From Aerococcus viridans (GTDB taxonomy: Bacteria; Bacillota; Bacilli; Lactobacillales; Aerococcaceae): a DNA stretch of 64,000 bases. The notes below the pieces were generated by a model. It saw only the letters and a program-made list of their open reading frames with translations, was not told the origin of the DNA and ran no database searches. Position 1 is the stretch's first letter. Every line of letters starts with the position of its first letter. Made by a program: the position numbers and the translations under genes. Below, piece after piece: positions 56,589 through 64,000 of this stretch. The stretch covers positions 1-64,000 of the forward strand of contig NZ_PNHQ01000011.1 in assembly GCF_002871935.1 (NCBI RefSeq). Direction: 5' to 3'.

Positions 56589-57546
56589 ACATAATAGGGG
56601 ACTTGGCCGTGGAATTGATGCATTCTTCGGCAACGATGCCCTTTTTACCCAAGATGAGACAGATCAACAACAAGTAAAAGATTCACAAGAAGCCACTAAA
56701 GAAGAAATTAGTGAGGGGACTGTTGAAGCCAACACTACTGATAAAATGGTACAAGAAATCAACGTAGACGATATTCGACCAAACCCTTATCAACCGCGTC
56801 ACCAATTTGATGAAGATGCGTTAAATGATTTAGCAAAATCTATTCAAGAGCAAGGCATTTTCCAACCAATTACCTTACGACAGTCAGCGGTAAAAGGTTA
56901 TGAAATAATCGCTGGTGAACGTCGTTTTCGTGCGAGTAAAATTGCTGGTTTAACAAAGATTCCAGCTATTGTACGTGAGTTTTCTGATGAGCAAATGATT
57001 GAAGCATCTATTATTGAAAACTTACAACGGGAAGATTTAACAGCCTTAGAAGAGGCAATGGCTTATCAACAACTGATTGATGTCTTAGCGATTACACAAG
57101 ATGAAGCTGCTAAGCGTTTAGGGAAATCAAGAACCTATATCACTAACCACTTACGTCTTCTTGGTTTAAGTGATGATATTAAAGCATTAGTACAGTCAGG
57201 CGCTTTATCAGCCGGACAAGCTCGGACAATTTTAGGTTTGAAATCGAAAAAAGATCAGTCAAGTCTAGCTAAGAAAGTTGTTGCAGAAGGGATTACTGTC
57301 CGTCAGCTAGAGAAAATAGTTCAAGCTTTAAATGAACCAGCTGATAAGGATATTAAAAAAGACCATACGAAGAAAGAAGTTGTCCCACCTTATATCCGTG
57401 AAAGTGAAGATCGGTTAATGGATAAATTTGGTACTAACGTCCAAATTAATAGTCGTGGTAAACGCGGTAAAATTGAAATTGAATACCTTTCTGAAGATGA
57501 TTTAACCCGTATTCTAGATATTTTAGATATTAAATTTGAAGATTAG
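56569..57546 (+). CDS. parB: Chromosome partitioning protein ParB (Spo0J)
   Basis: 325 aa. N-terminal NRGLGRGIDAFFGND, then CTP-binding core with IRPNPYQPRHQFDEDALNDL, GERRFRASKIAGL (GERRxR) and ASIIENLQREDLTALEEAMA; the helix-turn-helix EAAKRLGKSRTYITNHLRLL reads parS; C-terminal dimer domain. The linker at 20-60 is acidic. Only one ParB-family gene (no Noc) is seen. It loads SMC at parS and spreads as a CTP-dependent clamp. Confidence 0.96.
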   Translation: MGKQTNKHNRGLGRGIDAFFGNDALFTQDETDQQQVKDSQEATKEEISEGTVEANTTDKMVQEINVDDIRPNPYQPRHQFDEDALNDLAKSIQEQGIFQPITLRQSAVKGYEIIAGERRFRASKIAGLTKIPAIVREFSDEQMIEASIIENLQREDLTALEEAMAYQQLIDVLAITQDEAAKRLGKSRTYITNHLRLLGLSDDIKALVQSGALSAGQARTILGLKSKKDQSSLAKKVVAEGITVRQLEKIVQALNEPADKDIKKDHTKKEVVPPYIRESEDRLMDKFGTNVQINSRGKRGKIEIEYLSEDDLTRILDILDIKFED

Positions 57547-57557
57547 AGGTGTGTGTC

Positions 57558-57758
57558 TTGGGAGAAAAAGAATATGGCATGCATGATATCGTGCAAATGA
57601 AAAAACAGCATCCATGTGGTGAAAATGCTTGGAAAATTATTCGTTTAGGTGCGGATATCCGCATTAAATGTCAAGGATGTGGCCAATCCGTCATGATGGC
57701 ACGTCGTGAATTTGAAAAGAAAATGAAAAAAGTGATTGAATCAGCAAATCCTAACTAA
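57558..57758 (+). CDS. DUF951 family protein (YyaB-like)
   Basis: 66 aa from TTG 57558 (MGEKEYGMHDIVQMKKQHPC) behind AGAGGTG; the GTG upstream is too close to the site. KKQHPCGENAWKIIRLGADI, then RIKCQGCGQSVMMARREFEK, is DUF951 with four Cys-like positions (C..., C-x2-C), suggesting a zinc-ribbon. It lies between parB and ychF, its invariable place in Firmicutes. The role is unknown. Confidence 0.88.
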   Translation: MGEKEYGMHDIVQMKKQHPCGENAWKIIRLGADIRIKCQGCGQSVMMARREFEKKMKKVIESANPN

Positions 57759-57829
57759 GGTGATCACATCTTAGTTATTTGTCTGCATGAATTAAAAAAT
57801 ACCCTGAATAAAGAAAGTAGCGTGAAGAA

Positions 57830-58924
57830 ATGGCCTTAACTGCCGGAATTGTTGGATTACCAAACGTTGGAAAATCAACCTTATTTAATGCAATTACAAA
57901 ATCTCAAGTGGAAGCTGCAAACTATCCCTTTGCAACAATCGACCCTAATGTTGGAGTTGTTGAAGTACCAGATAGTCGTTTACAAACACTAACAGAATAT
58001 TATGTGCCTAAGAAAACAGTCCCAACAACCTTTGAATTTACAGATATTGCTGGAATTGTTAAAGGTGCAAGTAAAGGTGAAGGGTTAGGCAATAAATTCC
58101 TAGCGAACATTCGTGAAGTGGATGCAATTATCCATGTAGTTCGTTGTTTTGAAGATGGAAACATTACACATGTTTCTGGGAAAGTAGATCCAGCTGACGA
58201 TATTGAAACTATCAACCTAGAGCTTATTTTATCTGATTTAGAAACAGTAAATAAACGCTATGAAAAAGCGGTTAAAATGGCTAAATCTAAAGATCACGAC
58301 GCGGTTGTTGAAGCAAATGCGCTAGCTAAAGTAAAAGAAGTATTAGAAGCTGGAAAATCAGCTCGTACAATTTCTTTCACTGAAGAAGAACAACCATTTA
58401 TAGACCGTATGTTCTTACTCACAACAAAACCAATTTTATACGTAGCAAATGTAAATGAAGATGATGCAGCAACTGGTAATGACTATGTTGAAATTGTACG
58501 TGGTATTGCGAGTGAAGAAGATGCGGAAGTAGTTATCGTATCTGCACAAATCGAAGAAGAGTTAGCCTCACTTGATGATGAAGACCGCGAAATGTTTATG
58601 GAAGACTTAGGCATGGAAGAATCAGGTTTAGACCGTCTTATTCAACGTGCTTATAGCTTATTAGGTCTTGAAACTTACTTTACTGCGGGCGTTCAAGAAG
58701 TACGCGCATGGACTTTTAAAAAAGGGATGAAAGCACCACAAGCAGCAGGTGTTATTCACTCAGATTTTGAAAAAGGTTTTATTCGCGCAGAAACTTTATC
58801 TTACGAAGATTTACTCACATACGGTAGTGAAAAAGCGGCAAAAGAAGCTGGGCGCTACCGGTCTGAAGGTAAGGATTATGTCGTACAAGACGGTGATATC
58901 CTACTATTTAGATTTAACGTTTAA
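57830..58924 (+). CDS. ychF: Redox-regulated ATPase YchF
   Basis: 364 aa Obg-family GTPase fold with ATP preference. G1 GLPNVGKSTLFNAITKS, G3 DIAGIVKGASKGEGLGNKF, G4 region YVANVNEDD (NxxE). Helical coiled-coil insert at about 130-200 and a C-terminal TGS domain (RAWTFKKGMKAPQAAGVI). It associates with ribosomes and is a negative regulator of stress adaptation in other bacteria. ATG 57830 has AAAGAAAG. Confidence 0.96.
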   Translation: MALTAGIVGLPNVGKSTLFNAITKSQVEAANYPFATIDPNVGVVEVPDSRLQTLTEYYVPKKTVPTTFEFTDIAGIVKGASKGEGLGNKFLANIREVDAIIHVVRCFEDGNITHVSGKVDPADDIETINLELILSDLETVNKRYEKAVKMAKSKDHDAVVEANALAKVKEVLEAGKSARTISFTEEEQPFIDRMFLLTTKPILYVANVNEDDAATGNDYVEIVRGIASEEDAEVVIVSAQIEEELASLDDEDREMFMEDLGMEESGLDRLIQRAYSLLGLETYFTAGVQEVRAWTFKKGMKAPQAAGVIHSDFEKGFIRAETLSYEDLLTYGSEKAAKEAGRYRSEGKDYVVQDGDILLFRFNV

Positions 58925-58956
58925 TATCATTCAGATAAAAGGAGATTTGACCAATC

Positions 58957-59703
58957 ATGGCATTAGGAAATGAGAAAAAATCAAGAGCCGATATTCAAGC
59001 TGAACGCGAAGCGGAAGTAAAAGCAGCTCGCCAACGTATCAAGGATGAACGTGAAGGTCTTTATACAAGTTTAACCAAACGTAACCAAGAGTTTATGATT
59101 AAATTCATGAATGAAATCAAGGCTTTAGGTTATGATGGTGATCTTGATTTAAAAGAAAATCAAATGCTACACACCCTTCTAACAGAGCAAGACAAAGGCG
59201 TAACTGCTAAACAATTATACGGTACACCAACAACTTACGCCCAAGAACTACATAAAAACCCTAATGAGACGAATGGATCATCACAAGTAGGTGATAGCCC
59301 ATTTTGGCACTATTGGGTTGAAGGCGGTTTATTGATTGGTGGTGTATTTGCTGGTATTTCAGGGTTAACCCTATTAATTGGTTCTGAAAATACGAGCTCA
59401 GGCCCAGCTGGTTTATTCACACTCATCTTGAACTTTATTATTGGAGGATTAGCGATGGCTGTGTTGACGACCAACCAACCTGATATGTCTAAACCAAAGA
59501 AAGAACGTGGCACTATGCGCTACATCTTGATTTCAGTAGCTGTTCTATTAGCTTGGATCCTACTCATTTCTTTAACAGAATTCTTGCCAACAGGTATCAA
59601 TCCAAAATTACCGCTATTCGCTTATCTAGCACTAGCTGCCCTTGGTTTAGTTGGCAGATGGTGGTTTAAACGCGAATTTAACGTCCAAAATACCCTATTC
59701 TAA
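58957..59703 (+). CDS. DUF1129-family membrane protein
   Basis: 248 aa. Cytoplasmic charged N-terminal part (SRADIQAEREAEVKAARQRI, then LLTEQDKGVTAKQLYGTP), followed by four predicted transmembrane segments from about residue 115 (YWVEGGLLIGGVFAGISGLT, FTLILNFIIGGLAMAVLT, YILISVAVLLAWILLISL, LFAYLALAALGLVGRWWF). DUF1129 proteins are common in Lactobacillales next to ychF. AAAGGAG precedes ATG 58957. Function unknown. Confidence 0.82.
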   Translation: MALGNEKKSRADIQAEREAEVKAARQRIKDEREGLYTSLTKRNQEFMIKFMNEIKALGYDGDLDLKENQMLHTLLTEQDKGVTAKQLYGTPTTYAQELHKNPNETNGSSQVGDSPFWHYWVEGGLLIGGVFAGISGLTLLIGSENTSSGPAGLFTLILNFIIGGLAMAVLTTNQPDMSKPKKERGTMRYILISVAVLLAWILLISLTEFLPTGINPKLPLFAYLALAALGLVGRWWFKREFNVQNTLF

Positions 59704-59710
59704 GCCGATC

Positions 59711-59741
59711 AGTCTGTCAGTAAAGCTGGCAGACTTTTTTT
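59711..59741 (+). terminator. Terminator after the DUF1129 gene
   Basis: AGTCTGTCAG (59711-59720) pairs with CTGGCAGACT (59726-59735) with one G-U pair, then seven T. Confidence 0.88.
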
Positions 59742-59837
59742 AGGCACATAAACCCACTGATCGAGTTGATATTTTTGGCATCATGTAAAATCTTCGTTAA
59801 GATAAGGGTATTAAATATACAAAGGACGTGTAATAAA

Positions 59838-60923
59838 ATGGATGCAACAAATATTGATTTTTCAACTGTTTCAGATGAACTAGGCTTTCGTTACGGCAAA
59901 GCAGATGCGCCGGTAAAATTATATGCTTACTTAAACGTAGAGTGTCCTTTTTCCCGGAAATTCGAACAACAAAACACAGCTATTATTCAAGAATTTGTTG
60001 AAGCAGGTAAGGTGCAGTATATTGTTAAGCCGGTTGATCGTCCAACCGGTCACTTGCGTAAAGGGAATGTGATGCATAGTTATTTGACTTATGATGATCC
60101 AGAAAACGCCTTTAAGCAGTTAACAGAGATGTTTAAAACGCGTCAAGAGTGGACAGCATTAGATGAAGCGGGCGTGGCTGAATATGCTGAAAATCAATTA
60201 GGTTACCGTAAACAAGACCATGATGATATCCAAGAAGCGATTAAAGCAGAAGCTGCAGAAGTAGGCGCAAAAACTGTGCCAACAGCCTATGTATTTGGTC
60301 AAGTATTTGATGAACATGAAGACAATAATACTATTCGTGACTGGTTTAATGCAGCATATCAAACGGCAACTCAGACAGCAGTATTTGATTTTGCTACCGA
60401 TAAATTAGACTTAGATAATGTTACAGATAAACGTGCTATCAAATACGGTCAAGACGACGCACCAATTAAAGTGACAGAGTACTTAAATTTCCGTTGCCAA
60501 GGATCTAAGAATTTTGAAGATAAGATGTCTGAAAAATTAGAAGCTCTAGCAGATGAAGGGAAAATTCAACGGATCATTAAACATGTAGATATCGATAAAG
60601 CAGGATTGTCAAAAGGGGAAGTCATCAACCGTTTTGTAGATTACAGTGACCAAGAAAAAGCCTATAAACAATTTAAGGAAATATTCGCTCGCCATGGAGA
60701 ATGGAAAACCACTGATTTTAGAGGTATCGTAGATTATGCTATTGAAACCTTATCGTATCAATACCAAGGCAACCGACTACAAAATGATATTGTAAAAGCA
60801 GAATTTGAAGCAATTGGTGGTACAGCAACCCCAACAATTGTCGTAAACAGTGAAAAAGCGTTTGTAGGTCCAACAGCAAGTGAGGACTTGGCAGCTTATT
60901 TAGATGAGAAAATCGCTCAGTAA
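59838..60923 (+). CDS. Tandem DsbA-like thioredoxin-fold protein (two domains, single-Cys active sites)
   Basis: About 361 aa from ATG 59838 (AAAGGACGTG upstream). Two homologous thioredoxin-fold halves: residues 10-175, with active-site stretch LNVECPFSRKFEQQ, and 190-361, with LNFRCQGSKNFEDK. Each has the cis-Pro loop (KTVPTAYVFG and ATPTIVVN). The usual CxxC is CxxS in both halves (CPFS, CQGS). No signal peptide is seen, so it is probably cytosolic. A third such domain lies in the next gene. Possibly a monothiol reductase/isomerase or a glutathione-type enzyme; substrate unknown. Confidence 0.75.
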   Translation: MDATNIDFSTVSDELGFRYGKADAPVKLYAYLNVECPFSRKFEQQNTAIIQEFVEAGKVQYIVKPVDRPTGHLRKGNVMHSYLTYDDPENAFKQLTEMFKTRQEWTALDEAGVAEYAENQLGYRKQDHDDIQEAIKAEAAEVGAKTVPTAYVFGQVFDEHEDNNTIRDWFNAAYQTATQTAVFDFATDKLDLDNVTDKRAIKYGQDDAPIKVTEYLNFRCQGSKNFEDKMSEKLEALADEGKIQRIIKHVDIDKAGLSKGEVINRFVDYSDQEKAYKQFKEIFARHGEWKTTDFRGIVDYAIETLSYQYQGNRLQNDIVKAEFEAIGGTATPTIVVNSEKAFVGPTASEDLAAYLDEKIAQ

Positions 60924-60947
60924 ATAGATGATCAAAGGAGAAAGTAT

Positions 60948-61460
60948 ATGGCCTTTCAAACAGATAAAATTACCTATCAAGATGCTATTAAATTGGGTAA
61001 GGATACAGCTAGGGTAAAAATTGTTGAATATTATAACTTAGCATGTCCTGATGCCTTAAATTATCAAGAACAATTTGCTTTTTTCTTGGATCCTTTGGTA
61101 CAAACGGGACAGGTACAACGTATATTAAAGCACTATAATAAAACTAGTCCTCGCTTACAAAAAGGGAATGTTGTCCATGATTATATTAACTATGCAGAAC
61201 AAGAAAATGCTTATTCGATGGTGGACCAATATATGCGGTCACAAAATGACTGGGCCCAATTAGATTTGGATAAAATTGAAGCTTATCTAGTACAGCAAGG
61301 ACTAATAAAACAAGATAATAGTGAACTTGCTGCACGCGTGTTTGAAGAAGCTCAAGCAGTAGGAGTGGGTGCTGTTCCAACAATATTTGTTGGTGATCAA
61401 GCTTTTGTTGAAACAGTAGATCCAACGTTATTTAAGCGAGCGATTATGGAGCGAATTTAA
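60948..61460 (+). CDS. DsbA-like thioredoxin-fold protein, single Cys
   Basis: 170 aa, one thioredoxin-fold domain homologous to both halves of the preceding gene. Active-site stretch YYNLACPDALNYQEQF carries CPDA in place of CxxC; cis-Pro loop GAVPTIFVGDQAFVE. Starts at ATG 60948 with AAAGGAGAA, 24 bp after the preceding stop, so probably the same operon. The second Cys is missing as in both domains of its neighbour. Tandem duplication of one ancestor is the likely origin. Confidence 0.75.
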   Translation: MAFQTDKITYQDAIKLGKDTARVKIVEYYNLACPDALNYQEQFAFFLDPLVQTGQVQRILKHYNKTSPRLQKGNVVHDYINYAEQENAYSMVDQYMRSQNDWAQLDLDKIEAYLVQQGLIKQDNSELAARVFEEAQAVGVGAVPTIFVGDQAFVETVDPTLFKRAIMERI

Positions 61461-61502
61461 CCTAAGGTCTATTGGATAAAAAGCATATGAATAAATAATT
61501 TT

Positions 61503-61680
61503 GGAGGATGGGACAAAAAATATCTCAGCCTCTCTTTGCTATATAAAAATGTTTATCATCGAGTTTCAAAAGTCAGTATTGTCCGATATTTCCCAAAATA
61601 TGCCAATAATAACTCGTTATTGTTCGACTTTGGGTCCAGTGCGTCTATTCTAAATGACTTTTATCTCATCTGCTTTTTTA
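61503..61680 (+). repeat. MITE-like intergenic repeat, copy B
   Basis: Same orientation as the 47535-47711 copy; opens GGAGGATGGGACAAAAAATA, then CTCAGCCTCTCTTTGC, and ends CTTTTATCTCATCTGC. The body aligns along its length with copy A, including the CCAATAATAACTCGTTATTG stretch. It lies between the single-Cys thioredoxin-fold gene and guaB. A 65-codon frame inside is not considered a gene. Confidence 0.8.
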
Positions 61681-61842
61681 TCATTTACTTTAAAAATAAA
61701 CCAGGTTATAGAAAGTCTATTTACGAACGTTAACGATGGATGCAATAAATTGTAATCAAATATGCCGGGGTTAATTTGATTAAAAACGAACGATATATTT
61801 AATAAATAAAAAATAATACATTTATTTACGAAATATAATGGG
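61681..61842. other. Intergenic region before guaB
   Basis: No gene. AAAACGAACGATAT at about 61784-61797 contains ACGAACGAT, a weak PurR-box-like match near a purine gene; TTTACGAACGTTAACG at about 61719-61734 is similar. Confidence 0.35.
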
Positions 61843-61871
61843 TTGACCTTATTGGTTAATGGTGGTAGGAT
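61843..61871 (+). promoter_or_regulatory. Promoter of guaB
   Basis: TTGACC (61843-61848), 17-nt spacer, TAGGAT (61866-61871), about 35 bp before the start codon. Confidence 0.6.
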
Positions 61872-61906
61872 AGTAAAAATCAATTTTACAAAGAAAAGGG
61901 GAATGA

Positions 61907-63397
<1,491 letters not shown>

Positions 63398-63420
63398 TCA
63401 GTTTACGACAATAGTATCGA

Positions 63421-63458
63421 AGAGCAAGTGGGTCAGAAAGACTGTGCTTGCTCTTTTT
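63421..63458 (+). terminator. Terminator after guaB
   Basis: AGAGCAAG (63421-63428) pairs with CTTGCTCT (63447-63454), then a T-run. Confidence 0.85.
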
Positions 63459-63605
63459 CTATAAAAAAGATGAGAGGGAGTAGATAAAGTTTGTGAAATC
63501 AAGTCTTAAGGCATTCTTAACTACTTTTGAATAGAAATATAGGACTTATATGGCTAGGGTTTGTTAAAATAAGGTAGAGAAACTATAGCGTTCGGAGGAT
63601 GACCT

Positions 63606-64000
63606 ATGAAAATTTTAATCACTGATGACGATAAGGAAATCGTTGAACTATTAACTATTTATGCGACAAATGAAGATTATGAGGTAGTCCAAGCTTTTGA
63701 TGGAGATGAAGCATTGAAGAAAATTGTTGAAAATCCTGATATTGCGATGATGGTATTGGATATTATGATGCCTGGAAAAGACGGGATTACAGTAATTAAA
63801 GAGTTACGCAAACGTGACGTAGATATGCCTATCCTATTATTATCGGCTAAATCATCTGATATGGATAAAATTTCTGGTTTAACAACAGGTGCAGATGACT
63901 ATGTGACAAAACCATTCAACCCATTAGAAGTCATGGCGCGTATTAAGTCATTATTACGCCGTGCTAGTGCCGGTGGTGATGATTCTGCCACTATTGAGGT
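63606..64000 (+). CDS. OmpR-family response regulator, partial (right window edge)
   Basis: 131 residues of the N-terminal receiver domain and the start of the linker. Acidic pocket Asp-Asp-Asp at residues 7-9 (ITDDDKEIVEL), phospho-Asp in MMVLDIMMPGKDGI (about residue 52), Thr/Ser in ILLLSAKSSD and Lys in DDYVTKPFNPLEVMARI. GGAGG precedes ATG 63606. The DNA-binding domain lies past the edge; the kind of kinase partner is not visible. Confidence 0.92.
   Translation, partial: MKILITDDDKEIVELLTIYATNEDYEVVQAFDGDEALKKIVENPDIAMMVLDIMMPGKDGITVIKELRKRDVDMPILLLSAKSSDMDKISGLTTGADDYVTKPFNPLEVMARIKSLLRRASAGGDDSATIE

Noticed and set aside
61536..61883. Short ORFs between the thioredoxin-fold gene and guaB
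   Set aside because: They lie within or run out of the intergenic repeat copy B and the guaB promoter region.

Overview
This window comes from a low-GC Gram-positive chromosome and spans its replication origin. The order rpsR-ssb-rpsF-gyrA-gyrB-recF-yaaA-dnaN-dnaA | oriC | rpmH-rnpA-yidC-jag ... mnmE-mnmG-rsmG-parA-parB-yyaB-ychF is the conserved Firmicutes oriC neighbourhood. An attenuated ilvE, the DUF1129 gene and the general protein character suggest Lactobacillales, perhaps Aerococcus or a close relative. That genus is an inference; no rRNA is present to confirm it.

Layout. (1) 1-29 kb is an accessory region. It opens with the 5' end of an IS1380-type transposase, then a two-gene CBASS operon (CD-NTase plus a membrane-anchored SAVED protein) beside a truncated type I hsdM. 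A metal-efflux block follows (CDF exporter, ArsR/CzrA-type repressor, ZIP transporter, P1B-4 ATPase) around a clear promoter and operator. Next come a serine resolvase, an abortive-infection-like gene, a DUF4357 remnant cut by an IS30 element with a frameshifted transposase, and a TPP-riboswitch-controlled ykoFEDC HMP/thiamine ECF transporter. From 15.9 to 25.5 kb there are mostly relics: truncated DUF6448, frameshifted CPBP protease, a 44-bp tandem repeat array, a hairpin array, a dead MobV relaxase with a possible oriT, three toxin-antitoxin modules (two with broken toxins), and a dead ArdC/LtrC-like gene. (2) 25.5-28.6 kb is a gene-free, very AT-rich stretch carrying four perfect parS sites, a fifth degenerate one, and a nearby DnaA-box cluster. 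(3) 28.9-31.9 kb has ilvE behind a ribosome-mediated attenuator with a Val/Ile leader peptide, a keto-acid/alcohol dehydrogenase-like gene and a VOC protein. (4) 31.9-43 kb is the leftward replication-gene block, all on the minus strand. (5) oriC is bipartite: DnaA boxes lie upstream of dnaA (42.3-43.0 kb), and boxes plus a DnaA-trio-like unwinding element lie between dnaA and dnaN (40.8-40.9 kb). (6) 43-64 kb is the rightward block, nearly all on the plus strand: ribosomal protein, RNase P, YidC, tRNA-modification genes, parAB, ychF, three DsbA-like domains lacking the second cysteine, guaB and the start of a response regulator. Three copies of a MITE-like repeat sit in its intergenic gaps.

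How it fits together: ParA/ParB from 55.8-57.5 kb would act on the parS cluster about 15 kb to the other side of oriC, and DnaA would act at both oriC halves and possibly at the remote box cluster. The most notable signals are the gene-free parS/DnaA-box locus, the hairpin array (18.9-19.7 kb), the 44-bp phased array (17.6-17.9 kb), the ilvE attenuator and the CBASS pair. No tRNA, rRNA or CRISPR array was seen.
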